Source: Paraburkholderia caledonica NBRC 102488 (GTDB lineage Bacteria; Pseudomonadota; Gammaproteobacteria; Burkholderiales; Burkholderiaceae). From it: DNA of 64,000 nucleotides. The position numbers were made by a program, and so were the translations under genes. The DNA lies in contig NZ_BAYE01000014.1 in the NCBI RefSeq assembly GCF_000685095.1, positions 97,076-161,075 of the forward strand, in the 5' to 3' direction. The notes under the pieces were generated by a model that was not told where the DNA came from, ran no database searches, and saw only the letters and a program-made list of their open reading frames with translations. Positions 26,563 through 35,533 of this stretch are shown in pieces. Numbering within the stretch: the stretch's first letter is position 1; every line of letters starts with the position of its first letter.

Positions 26563-27038
26563 GTATTCGCCCAACCATTGAGCGCCGCACTTGTTGCTTG
26601 CAGCCGCCGGCTGCGTTCGAGAGACTGTGCGTTGCGCAGCCTGCTCCATTGCACGTATGGCGGCGGATGTTGAAGCTGCTGGTTCTACGCGGATATTGGT
26701 ACGGTGAATGCATGCTTCAATAGCGCTGAAAGCAACGTTGAAGCGCGGCTTAGTTTTGCGCGATGAGCGACATTCTAGAAAATGTGCACGTGTGCGTCCT
26801 TGATCGTGCGCGAGCTTGATCGCGCAGTCGAACACTGACGCGAAGGGGATTGTCTGGTCGTTGTCTTATCGAGATCATCTGAATAGACGGCTTAAAGCAA
26901 CCAGGATCGATGGCAGTTCCATTTGCGATTTGCGCATAGTCACCTGACTACTTCGCGGACGACCAAGGGCTTTGTCCGCAATGAATATAACATTCGACTG
27001 ACAATCAGCGGGAAATGTAAGCGAAATCGGGGAAGCAC
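26563..27038. other. non-coding stretch between CDI modules and the second TPS operon
   Basis: About 475 bases. A minus-strand frame is open over part of it but runs antisense through the immunity gene and shows no family features. The right half should hold the promoter of the TPS operon. No clear hairpin or operator was seen. Confidence 0.4.
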
Positions 27039-29111
27039 TTGAAGACCAGCATTGGACGAACGAAGCGCCAGCGGCGGTCGTTCTATTTATTCACATTCAT
27101 TGCATTGAGCGCAGTTGTCACGTCGAGCGCCGGTTACGCCGCGGGCATTGTGGTCGACGGCAGCACGGCGACAACTGTCACCATCTCACCGGGTGGGCGT
27201 CAAACCGTAAATATCGCCCCCGCAATCGGCGGAGTTTCCGACAACACGTACACCTCATTCAACGTATCGAAAGCCGGCGCCAATCTGAACAACGTCGGCA
27301 TCAACGCCCGCACAATCGTGAATCAGGTGACCAGCACAAACCCGTCCCTGATCCAGGGCGACATCACCGTGCTCGGGCCACGCGCGAATGTCATCCTTGC
27401 GAATCCAAACGGCATCACTTTCGACGGCGGCAGCTTCGTCAACGCCGGCCACGTTGTTCTGTCGACAGGTCAGGTGAGCTTTAACGATCTCGCGCCGGCA
27501 CCAGGTGTCATGCAACGAAATGTCGTTCTAACCACGAATCGCGGCGCGATCGCCATCGGTCCCGGCGGACTCAGCGGCACCCTTGTCAATCTCGATCTGA
27601 TTGCTAAGCAGTTGTTAGTGAACGGTCCTGTGACTAACAACTTCACGACGTCGACGGGCGGAGTGCGAGCAACTATCGGAGACAGCACCAACACGTTTGA
27701 CACGAGCCTGTCGCCCAGTGATAACAACCACGACTGGCTCGTCAGTTCAACATCTCCCGGCTCGACGAATTCGGCATTGGCTGTCGACATCACGTCGCTC
27801 GGTGGGTTGACTGGCGGTCGCGTGCAACTCATGGTCACGGACAAGGGTGCGGGCGTGCGTAATCTCGGTTCGATCTACGCAAGCGCTGGTGATGTCGTTG
27901 TATCCGCGCTTGGTGACGTGAGCGTAATCGGCGGATCGATCAAGGCAGAAAACAATATTGAGGTCACAACGTCAGGCGCGTTCCTGTTGCGTGGAGCACA
28001 GACGTCTGCTGCCAATGGGGCGACGGTAAATGCGAACGGCATTACGCTTGTCGATGACGCTGCAAGTGCCTCTACGCTTACCGCACAAAACGGCGCTGTC
28101 CAACTGACCAGTACCGGCGACATTTCCAACACGGGCAGTTTGATCCAGTCAGGCGGGACCACCTCGGGTGGCGTTACCGTCGGCGGCGATGTGACGTTGA
28201 ACGCCACCGGTAGCATCCTGAATCGATCGAGTGTGGCCAATCTTGGCATTGTCTTTGCGGCAAACGGCCAGACGTCGCTGAACGCACAAGGCAACATCAC
28301 CAATGAGAACGGTCGCGTACTGGCAAATGGAAAAACCAGTGTAATCGCGCAAGGCGACATATCCAACATCATCGATCATACCGACGGAACAAACAGTGGA
28401 CAGCCTGTCGCCTACTCGCATACAGGCGGCAGTTTCCTGTTTTTCACTCACGGTACGAGCGGCTTTGACGTCGATTACGGTACCGTCGCCCAACCGGGAC
28501 AGCTCGCATACATTGCATCGACTGCGGGATCGGTCAAGGTTTCGGGGCGAAACGTCATCAACTCGGGCGGCCTCATCCAGTCCAACGAGGGCGACATTTC
28601 AATCACCGCCCAGCAGGCGTTCACTAACGAAGCGGTATTTTCTGGGCAGGCCAGCTATGCGCGCAGTTGCTGGGTTTTCTGTCATGCAAGCGCGTCAAGC
28701 AATGTGATGCCTCACGGTGGCACGATCCAGTCCGGTGGAAACATCGCGATTTCCGCAGGGACCGTCGCACGTAACATCGGCGGGAACGTTTTCGCCGGTG
28801 GTGATATTGCCGTGTCCGCTCCCATGACCTACGCACAAGGCGTCACCGGTTATTCGGCGATAAATCAAGGCCGCGGATTCAAGGCATTTTTTGGCAGCAC
28901 ATGGGCGCAAATTATCGCGACCGATGTAGGCGGTGGCTTTACGGCCAACGGATCAGTATCACTGGTAGGCAGCGCTACTATCGATGGCGGTTACATCGTC
29001 GGCGGCAAAGGCGTTTCCGCAAGTGGCCGCATAACGACGGTTCGTGCTCCTGCGTCGACTCCGGTGCAGCTTGGCCAGCACTTGGGCATGACAACGTGGT
29101 GGTGGCATTGA
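27039..29111 (+). CDS. short TPS-domain exoprotein (TpsA)
   Basis: The 690-residue secreted protein has a signal peptide (about residues 1-34, core FYLFTFIALSAVVTSSAGYA). Its haemagglutinin-activity TPS domain carries NTYTSFNVSKAGANLNN, IVNQVTSTNPS and ILANPNGITFDGG (about residue 127), followed by beta-helical repeats ending TPVQLGQHLGMTTWWWH. The start is a TTG at 27039 with GGGGAAG upstream; no ATG fits the signal peptide. Unlike CdiA it is short and has no pretoxin or toxin domain. Its stop overlaps the TpsB start (TGATG), indicating a dedicated secretion pair. Confidence 0.88.
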   Translation: MKTSIGRTKRQRRSFYLFTFIALSAVVTSSAGYAAGIVVDGSTATTVTISPGGRQTVNIAPAIGGVSDNTYTSFNVSKAGANLNNVGINARTIVNQVTSTNPSLIQGDITVLGPRANVILANPNGITFDGGSFVNAGHVVLSTGQVSFNDLAPAPGVMQRNVVLTTNRGAIAIGPGGLSGTLVNLDLIAKQLLVNGPVTNNFTTSTGGVRATIGDSTNTFDTSLSPSDNNHDWLVSSTSPGSTNSALAVDITSLGGLTGGRVQLMVTDKGAGVRNLGSIYASAGDVVVSALGDVSVIGGSIKAENNIEVTTSGAFLLRGAQTSAANGATVNANGITLVDDAASASTLTAQNGAVQLTSTGDISNTGSLIQSGGTTSGGVTVGGDVTLNATGSILNRSSVANLGIVFAANGQTSLNAQGNITNENGRVLANGKTSVIAQGDISNIIDHTDGTNSGQPVAYSHTGGSFLFFTHGTSGFDVDYGTVAQPGQLAYIASTAGSVKVSGRNVINSGGLIQSNEGDISITAQQAFTNEAVFSGQASYARSCWVFCHASASSNVMPHGGTIQSGGNIAISAGTVARNIGGNVFAGGDIAVSAPMTYAQGVTGYSAINQGRGFKAFFGSTWAQIIATDVGGGFTANGSVSLVGSATIDGGYIVGGKGVSASGRITTVRAPASTPVQLGQHLGMTTWWWH

Positions 29112-30931
29112 TGCAGTCAGTATCGAGTAAGTCACGTGCGAAGCGCTCGCTGATATTTCGAGTGTTGCCGCTCGTCTTCGCGCCGAGTGCAGCTGTTCTC
29201 GCACAAACGCCGCCGGTTCCGCCTATTCCGCTCCAGTCGCTACCACTAGCTCGCCCGGTGCAGGATCCCGCGCAGCTGATCATCGACCAGCAGCGCGAGC
29301 AGGCGGCACAGAGACAGCTAAATCAGGCACCACCGTCGATCACCTTGCCGGAGTCTGCGTCGCAAGGTTCGCTAGACGTTCCCCTAGATACACCGGTTGA
29401 CCAGATTCATGAGCCCGGGCCCGCGTTTCCGATCACCCGCATCACGGTTGAAGGCAATACGGTTCTGCCTCAAACGGGTGTTGACGCGATTGTGACGCCG
29501 TTCGTCGGCCACGCCCTTGGCTCACATCGTCTGAACGTATTGCTCAAGCGGCTTACCGATGCGTTCGTGTCGTCCGGTTACATTACGACGCGTGCGTTTC
29601 TCGGACCGCAAAATCTTGAGTCTGGCGTGCTGACGATCCGAGTCCAGGTCGGTCGCATTTCAGAGTACACGCTGAACGGGAAGCCGCTGGGAAAACGGCT
29701 GAAGAAGGATGAAAAGTCTGCTGGCGGTGGCCTGCTGACGGACGCGGGGTCCGAGTGGGCATTCCCGGCAGCACCTGGCGACCCGCTCAGGTTGCCCGAT
29801 ATTGACCAAGGTGTCTCACAAATCAACCGTCTGCGCCGCAATCAGGCCGAAATCCAGATTCTTCCTGGCCAATCTCCGGGCGATTCTGTTGTTGCGATCA
29901 GCAATCGCCCCGGCGACCGACTTTACTACACGCTAGGCGTCGACAATTACGGCAGCTCCGCGACCGGGGTTACGCGTTATCGCGCAGGTGTCGAAGCCGA
30001 CAACCTCATTGGCTTGCAGGAGTCGATCAGTCTGAATTTCCTTAATAGCGAGGACAGCAATGCGTTCGTCGGTTCGTTCGCGATGCCATATGGGCGACAT
30101 ACATTCAGCTACACGTTCTCGGATTCGGAATACCAACAGGTGATAGGCACGAGTGCGCTGATGTATGGACGCACGTTGAGCCATATTCTCGGATGGAATT
30201 ACACACTCGATCGCAGTCAGGCCGGCATTACGAATCTGGACGCAACACTATCGTGGCGGCGCACGGATCGCGAAATCAACAATATCGAACTAAACCCGCA
30301 GCACATCGCTGTTTTACGTGTTGGTGCAAACTGGCTGCGGAAATTCGTCGTGAACGACGCCGCAGGTAACATCACTTTCGATGCAGGCATTGCCGAGGGG
30401 TTGCCGTGGCTGGAGGCAGATCATGATCCGCACGGAATCGGCCGTGACGATGCACACAGTCAGTTCACGAAGCTCGATGCCACGGCTTCTTTCACAGTTC
30501 CGTTGCCGAAGCTCGGTCGGGTGGCGCTCGCCTACCGCGGAACCTTGAGCGGACAATTCACCAATGTCGCGCTCTACGGTTCCGAACAGTTGTACCTCGG
30601 CGGAATGGATACCGTTCGCGGCTTTCGTTCGGGCGAGATCGCCGGCGATAGAGGCTTGTATTCGCGCAATGAGATCGCATGGCTGAACGTTCCGGCATGG
30701 CATGACGGACGTGTAGAGCCTTACATATTCTGCGATGCCGGCAAGGCAAGTCTCGTCGCCGTGCCGGGTTTTCCAACACTCGCGGGAGCAGGCGCGGGAT
30801 TGCGCACGCAATGGTTGTGGCATCGACAGATGCTGTCGGCAGAAGCGCTCGTTGGCCGTGCGCTGACTCAACCGGCTGCGCTTGGCCCCAAGGCAACTTT
30901 GGCGCTTGCAACAATTAACTGGAATTACTAG
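29111..30931 (+). CDS. TpsB outer-membrane transporter (ShlB/FhaC/CdiB family)
   Basis: The 606-residue protein has a signal peptide (core VLPLVFAPSAAVLA), a Pro/Gln-rich linker, and a POTRA domain (about residues 110-190, FPITRITVEGNTVLPQTG). A 16-strand-type beta-barrel with the family signatures LYYTLGVDNYGSSATG and VRGFRSGEIAGDRGLYSRNE follows, ending in an aromatic-hydrophobic strand (LATINWNY). The ATG at 29111 overlaps the TpsA stop. It exports the upstream short TpsA and, as the only TpsB seen here, may also export the large CdiA-like protein. Confidence 0.93.
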   Translation: MQSVSSKSRAKRSLIFRVLPLVFAPSAAVLAQTPPVPPIPLQSLPLARPVQDPAQLIIDQQREQAAQRQLNQAPPSITLPESASQGSLDVPLDTPVDQIHEPGPAFPITRITVEGNTVLPQTGVDAIVTPFVGHALGSHRLNVLLKRLTDAFVSSGYITTRAFLGPQNLESGVLTIRVQVGRISEYTLNGKPLGKRLKKDEKSAGGGLLTDAGSEWAFPAAPGDPLRLPDIDQGVSQINRLRRNQAEIQILPGQSPGDSVVAISNRPGDRLYYTLGVDNYGSSATGVTRYRAGVEADNLIGLQESISLNFLNSEDSNAFVGSFAMPYGRHTFSYTFSDSEYQQVIGTSALMYGRTLSHILGWNYTLDRSQAGITNLDATLSWRRTDREINNIELNPQHIAVLRVGANWLRKFVVNDAAGNITFDAGIAEGLPWLEADHDPHGIGRDDAHSQFTKLDATASFTVPLPKLGRVALAYRGTLSGQFTNVALYGSEQLYLGGMDTVRGFRSGEIAGDRGLYSRNEIAWLNVPAWHDGRVEPYIFCDAGKASLVAVPGFPTLAGAGAGLRTQWLWHRQMLSAEALVGRALTQPAALGPKATLALATINWNY

Positions 30932-30933
30932 TC

Positions 30934-31779
30934 GTGAAAAAATACTCCCCGTTGTCCTTCGTCGCAGCGAGCGCTTTTTGTCTGGGCGCTGCCTTTAACG
31001 TTTCTGCACAGGCGGCTGCGGCAGACTTGCCAGCGGGTGTCGTGGCACTTGTCAATGGGATGCCGATCTCGCAAATGGAGTTGGATGCGGCAGTACAAGA
31101 GTCCCATCAGCCAGACACAACGCGCTTGCGCCAGCTTATCAAGCAGCAACTCATTGCGCGCGAACTTTTCAGACAGAACGCCGAGAAGCAGCATTACGAT
31201 GCCAAGCCGGAGGTGCAGCAGGCGATTAGTGTCGCGAAGATCAACGCCGAAACGCAAATCTATCTGAGAGACAACCTTCATCCGGAGCCCGTGACCGATG
31301 GGCGGATTCGAGCCCGTTATGACGAAATCGTCGGATCACTCGGCAAGGAAGACTACAAGGCACGAGTGATTGCCGTTGCTGATGATGCGACGGCCAACGC
31401 AGTCATCGCTCAGCTTAAAGCGGGCGCGGCGTTTGACGCTGTGGCCCGCCAATATAGTGTGGCACCCACAAGGTCGGCCGGCGGCGAGCTGCCGTGGGTG
31501 AGTTTCAAGACGCCTGTGACAGAAGGTAAGACTCAAGGGCTGCCTATCGCGCTCGCGCAGGCAATCATCCAGTTGCCCGTTGGCGGCATCACCCCGACGC
31601 CGATCGTGACCGCCGATGCACGCGTGATTGTGAAACTCGACGCGAAGCGTCCCACCAATGTGCCGACGTTCGACCAAGCAAAGGATGCGATCCGTGCGCA
31701 GTTGAAAACGCTCGCCTTGGAGAAAGCCGCGGCGGCTTTCGTTAGCGAACAGCTTCAAACAGCAGCGATCCGGCAGTGA
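30934..31779 (+). CDS. periplasmic peptidyl-prolyl isomerase (parvulin/SurA-like)
   Basis: The 281-residue protein starts at a GTG two bases after the TpsB stop. It has a signal peptide ending near AQAAA, an N-terminal chaperone region (LRQLIKQQLIARELFRQNAE) and a parvulin-type domain (about 140-240) with FDAVARQYSVAPTRSAGGEL-like and LPVGGITPTPI features. In Bordetella the parvulin Par27 chaperones FHA in the periplasm; by analogy this protein probably keeps the TpsA substrates unfolded before TpsB. The operon arrangement supports that. Confidence 0.88.
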   Translation: MKKYSPLSFVAASAFCLGAAFNVSAQAAAADLPAGVVALVNGMPISQMELDAAVQESHQPDTTRLRQLIKQQLIARELFRQNAEKQHYDAKPEVQQAISVAKINAETQIYLRDNLHPEPVTDGRIRARYDEIVGSLGKEDYKARVIAVADDATANAVIAQLKAGAAFDAVARQYSVAPTRSAGGELPWVSFKTPVTEGKTQGLPIALAQAIIQLPVGGITPTPIVTADARVIVKLDAKRPTNVPTFDQAKDAIRAQLKTLALEKAAAAFVSEQLQTAAIRQ

Positions 31780-31994
31780 GAAGGGAGGTGTCACATGAGT
31801 GGATGGCGTCACAGACACCGATACATGAGGCAGCTTCGTCATCGGCGTGCCGCTCTAGTTCAGAAAGGGAGCCTACGGCGTCGCTTTTAGACGCGGCCGC
31901 TCCGAATTACGTGTTTGGTGTCGGCGGGCAAGGCACTCGGACCGGGCTATTCAGATTTGGGTAAGTCGAAGAAAATTCTCTTTTGGGCACTGAA

Positions 31995-32267
31995 ATGAGA
32001 CGACTGTCGGGTGTCATTTCAGCAATGGGTCTTGGGCTTCTCGTGGCATGGTTCTTTGGTTATGTGACGAGTCACATCGATTGGCCGCGTGGAAAAGGCG
32101 CTATCCACGGGTGCTATGAGATCGACCATTGCGATGTACCCTGGTGGGCGTTGGCAGTCTTCATTTCATGGTTTTTGGGTCCAGCACTCGTCTATGGCGG
32201 CGTTGCCTTTGTTGGTCTCGGGAAACAATGGTCATTCACACGATGGACAGTGGGGTTCTTGGCTTAA
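31995..32267 (+). CDS. small two-helix membrane protein
   Basis: The 90-residue frame from ATG 31995 (or 94 from a TTG at 31983) has two membrane helices (SGVISAMGLGLLVAWFFGYV and WWALAVFISWFLGPALVYGG) separated by a charged loop with two Cys. No family recognised. It follows a frame ending VFGVGGQGTRTGLFRFG (stop 31962-31964) that looks like the end of a lost toxin tail. By position it could be an immunity protein for a membrane-acting toxin; this is speculation. Confidence 0.5.
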   Translation: MRRLSGVISAMGLGLLVAWFFGYVTSHIDWPRGKGAIHGCYEIDHCDVPWWALAVFISWFLGPALVYGGVAFVGLGKQWSFTRWTVGFLA

Positions 32268-32308
32268 GCATGAAGGTTGGCATCGGGCCGGCAACAGCCT
32301 CCCCTCCA

Positions 32309-33136
32309 TCAAACAAGAGCATTACTAGCAGCCGCCGCCCGCCCGCGCAGCCACGTGATGCTCGCAAAGAGCAGCACTGCGAACACGATCAGCATTGTCG
32401 CGACGGCGAGGATCGACGGGTCGATCGAGTCGCGAATTCCACTCCACATCTGCCGCGGCACGGTTGTCTGGTCCGGGCCGCCGATGAACAGAATGACAAT
32501 CACCTCGTCGAATGACGTCGCGAACGCGAAGACGCTGCCGGTGGCGATCGCCGGCATGATGAGCGGCAACGTCACGCGCCTGAATGTCACCCACGGCGGC
32601 GCGCCGAGCCCTGAAGCGGCACGCAACAGGCTGTGGTCGAACGAAAGCAACGAAGCGGTCACGGTAATCACGACGAATGGCGTGCCGAGCGCCGCATGCG
32701 CAAGCACCACACCGGGATACGAGTTCACGAGTCCGAGCGGCGCGAAGATCAGATAGAAGCCCGCTGCGACCACGACGATGGGTACGATCATCGGCGAAAT
32801 AATGAGCGGCATGATCAGCGAGCGCAGCGGAAACTGCGAGCGCGACAGGCCCAATGCGGCGAGCGTGCCGAGACACGTGGCAATCACCGTCGAAGCCGCG
32901 CCGATGCCAAGGCTATTGAGCAGCGAACGTTGCCAGTCCGCGCTCGTGAGCGCCTGCTCATACCAGCGCAGCGAAAATCCTTGCATCGGATACGAAAAGT
33001 AGGATCCCGAATTAAACGAGAGCGGGATGATCGCGAGAATCGGCGCAATCAGGAAGAACAGCACGAGTGCGGTATGCAGCCGCACCCAGCGCGCGGCGAC
33101 GCGTTCGGTCAGCATCTTGTTGCGTTGATCTTGCAT
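32309..33136 (-). CDS. ABC transporter permease (PotC/YdcV-like)
   Basis: The 275-residue inner-membrane permease has six helices and the EAA-type cytoplasmic loop GLGAPPWVTFRRVTLPLIMP contacting the ATPase. It belongs to the polyamine/opine/Fe-type importer group. The start at 33136 (MQDQRNKMLTERVA) follows AAGGAACG at proper spacing; a longer frame to 33217 overlaps the upstream permease gene. Last gene of a four-gene importer set (ATPase, binding protein, two permeases) on the minus strand. Confidence 0.92.
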   Translation of the reverse strand: MQDQRNKMLTERVAARWVRLHTALVLFFLIAPILAIIPLSFNSGSYFSYPMQGFSLRWYEQALTSADWQRSLLNSLGIGAASTVIATCLGTLAALGLSRSQFPLRSLIMPLIISPMIVPIVVVAAGFYLIFAPLGLVNSYPGVVLAHAALGTPFVVITVTASLLSFDHSLLRAASGLGAPPWVTFRRVTLPLIMPAIATGSVFAFATSFDEVIVILFIGGPDQTTVPRQMWSGIRDSIDPSILAVATMLIVFAVLLFASITWLRGRAAAASNALV

Positions 33137-33194
33137 ATCGTTCCTTCGTCGTGTCCCTTCGTCTTGCTTCGTCGCGTGTGCGTTCGAACGGTGC

Positions 33195-34460
33195 TTACCC
33201 GAAGCGCAAGCGGTCAATGCCTACGATCCGGTTAAAGAGAAAATAGAAGATCGCCGTGAAGATCACGAGATAGGCCGAGAGCGCACCGGCGAGGCCCCAG
33301 TTGAGCTGCGTGTTCGTCTGCATTGCAATGAGCTGGCTGATCATCTCGTCGCCGGCGCCACCGAGCAGCGCAGGCGTGATGTAGTAGCCGAGCGCGAGCA
33401 CGAACACGAGGAAGCAGCCGGCGCCGACGCCCGGCAGCGTCTGCGGCACGTAGATCCGCACGAACGCGGTGAGCGGATGCGCGCCGAGCGATTGCGCGGC
33501 GCGCATATAAACCGGCGACACGCTTTTCATGACCGAGTAGTTCGCGAGAATCATGTACGGCAGCAGCACATGCGTCATGCCGATCAGAACGCCTGTACGA
33601 TTGAAAATGAGCGGCAGCGGGTGAGTGGCGAGGCCGAGACCCGTCACCAGACTATTGATGACGCCGCCCGGTTGCAGCAACACATACCACGCTGTCGTGC
33701 GCACGAGCAGCGAAGTCCAGAACGGCACGATCACGAGCAGCATCAGCCGGTTGCTGCTTTTCGCGGGCAGGTTCGCCAGCAGCCACGCGACAGGATAGCC
33801 AAGCACGAGGCATAGCAGCGTGACCGTCGCGCTGATCGAGATGGTCCGCACGAACGCTTGCCGATAGACCGAAGCGTTATCCGCGACGAAAGCGAGCGTG
33901 CCTTGAGGCGTCACCTGCGCATCGACCGCGGCGAGCAGATAGTCGGGCGTCGGCGACGCTGCGGCTCGCTTCAGCAAGCGCCACGTCTCGGGCGAGTTCC
34001 AGCGTTCGTCGAGTTCGACGAGCGCCGGCTTCCACGCCGGCGGCGCATCGCCCGATAGCTGACGCGCGGTGCGCATGAGCAGGCTGCGAAACTCGGGCTG
34101 TGCGAAATTCAGCCGCCGCGCCACGGTGCCGAGCTGTCCGCTTTGCTGGGCCTCCTTGAGCCCCGCGGCGAGCAGCGCGAACGTGGCCTCGTCCGGCACG
34201 CCGCGACCGTCCCATGCATCGAGCGCACGTGTAAGTGCGGGCATGCTGTCCGGCACTTCGCGGTTCTCGACGCTGCGCGCGAGCAGCAGCATGATCGGCG
34301 CAATGAACGTCGAGAGCAGAAACACGAGCAACGGCAGTGCAAGCAGCAGCGCCTGCAACGATGCGCGGCGGCGCGCCTTCTGGAACGACGCGCGGCCTTC
34401 GGCTCTCGTCGGAGAGCCCGGGACCGTACCTTGGGCGGAAGCGGGCATGCTGGTAGTCAA
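33195..34460 (-). CDS. ABC transporter permease (PotB/YdcU-like) with long periplasmic loop
   Basis: The 421-residue permease has a first helix at about 36-60 and the remaining five from about 210 on, including the EAA loop MRAAQSLGAHPLTAFVRIYVPQTLPG. Between helix 1 and 2 lies an insert of about 140 residues (roughly 65-200, ENREVPDSMPALTRALDAWD onwards), making it much longer than the usual 285-310. Such inserts occur in a subgroup of PotB-like permeases and are predicted to be periplasmic. It pairs with the downstream permease to form the channel. Confidence 0.92.
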   Translation of the reverse strand: MTTSMPASAQGTVPGSPTRAEGRASFQKARRRASLQALLLALPLLVFLLSTFIAPIMLLLARSVENREVPDSMPALTRALDAWDGRGVPDEATFALLAAGLKEAQQSGQLGTVARRLNFAQPEFRSLLMRTARQLSGDAPPAWKPALVELDERWNSPETWRLLKRAAASPTPDYLLAAVDAQVTPQGTLAFVADNASVYRQAFVRTISISATVTLLCLVLGYPVAWLLANLPAKSSNRLMLLVIVPFWTSLLVRTTAWYVLLQPGGVINSLVTGLGLATHPLPLIFNRTGVLIGMTHVLLPYMILANYSVMKSVSPVYMRAAQSLGAHPLTAFVRIYVPQTLPGVGAGCFLVFVLALGYYITPALLGGAGDEMISQLIAMQTNTQLNWGLAGALSAYLVIFTAIFYFLFNRIVGIDRLRFG

Positions 34461-34485
34461 GTTGGGCTCTCGTCGAACGGTGGCG

Positions 34486-35532
34486 TTACTGCGTCAGCCA
34501 CACCTGGAAGCGCTTGTTGATCTGGTCCGCGTTGTCGGCCCAGAAGTTCGCGTTGATCTGCAGCGCGCGCTTGAAGTTCTCGGGTGCGGTCGGCAGATCG
34601 GCAAGACGCTGCTTGTCGATGAGCGCAATCGCGTCCTTGCGCGGCGGCGCGTACGCGATGTACTTCGACAGATCCGCGTAAGCCTTGGGTTGCGAAGCCG
34701 AGACGATGAATTTCGCCGCGGCGTCGGCGTGCTTCGCGCCCGTCGGCACTGCCCACCAGTCGAAGTCGTAGACCTGCGCGTCCCAGACCGCCTTGAACGG
34801 CTTGTTGTCCTTCTTCGCGGCATCGGAGATGCGGCCGTTGTAGGCCTGCGTCATGACGACCGCGCCGTCCGCGAGCAACTGCGGCGCCTGCGCGCCCGAC
34901 TCCCACCACACAATGCTCTTCTTGATCGTGTCGAGCTTCTTGAACGCGCGATCCACGCCGGCGGGCGTGCCGAGCACCTTGTAAACATCTTTAGGATCGA
35001 CACCGTCCGCGATCAACGCCCATTCCATCGACACCTTCGGCGACTTGCGCAAGCCGCGCTTGCCCGGGTATTTCTGCAGGTCGAAGAAGTCGTTGACGGT
35101 GGTCGGCGCGGTCTTGAGCTTGCTCGCGTCGTACGCATAGACCGTCGACCACACCATGCTCGCGACCGCGCAATCGCTGATCGAGCCGGGAATGAAGTCG
35201 CTCGTCTTGCCGATCGTCTTCTTGTCGAACTTCTGCAGGAGGCCTTCGTCGCAGGCGGTGATCTCATCGTTGGTTTCGAGGTCGATCAGATCCCACGTGG
35301 TGTTTTTGGCCTGCTCCATCGCGGAAAGCTTGGCGAGACCGCCGTCATACGATTCGGTCGAGAAGCCGATCCCCGTGGCCTGCGTGAACGGTTCGAAGTA
35401 GGCCTTCTTGGCCGCCGCTTCGTACGCGCCGCCGAAGGTCACGACGGAGAGCGTCTCCGCTGCCTGGGTGGTCACGGTGGCGAATGCGGCTACGGCGAGT
35501 GCAGCGCATTGTGCTTTGATGAGGGTGCGCAT
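34486..35532 (-). CDS. ABC transporter periplasmic substrate-binding protein (PotD-like)
   Basis: The 348-residue periplasmic protein has a signal peptide ending near TTQAAE and the mature start TLSVVTFGGAYEAAAKKAYF, characteristic of the PotD/PotF/SBP type 8 family. The two-lobed fold is indicated by DLIDLETNDEITACDEGLLQ and AVVMTQAYNGRISDAAKKDN. The ligand is not predictable by eye: polyamines, opines, thiamine-like or betaine-like amines are all bound in this family. It lies between the ATPase and permease genes. Confidence 0.93.
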   Translation of the reverse strand: MRTLIKAQCAALAVAAFATVTTQAAETLSVVTFGGAYEAAAKKAYFEPFTQATGIGFSTESYDGGLAKLSAMEQAKNTTWDLIDLETNDEITACDEGLLQKFDKKTIGKTSDFIPGSISDCAVASMVWSTVYAYDASKLKTAPTTVNDFFDLQKYPGKRGLRKSPKVSMEWALIADGVDPKDVYKVLGTPAGVDRAFKKLDTIKKSIVWWESGAQAPQLLADGAVVMTQAYNGRISDAAKKDNKPFKAVWDAQVYDFDWWAVPTGAKHADAAAKFIVSASQPKAYADLSKYIAYAPPRKDAIALIDKQRLADLPTAPENFKRALQINANFWADNADQINKRFQVWLTQ

Positions 35533-35533
35533 G

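Noticed and set aside
26473..26835. 120-codon minus-strand frame at the right edge of the CDI array
   Set aside because: It runs antisense through the end of the Imm40-like gene, shows no family features and has no good RBS.
31795..31890. 31-codon Arg-rich frame with a good RBS (GGGAGG) after the prolyl isomerase gene
   Set aside because: Too short and too biased in composition to support as a gene without conservation data; it may belong to a toxin relic.
32268..32308. Search for a second copy of the tRNA-Ser 3' end as a right attachment site
   Set aside because: No match seen by eye here or elsewhere to the right; the right island edge stays undefined.
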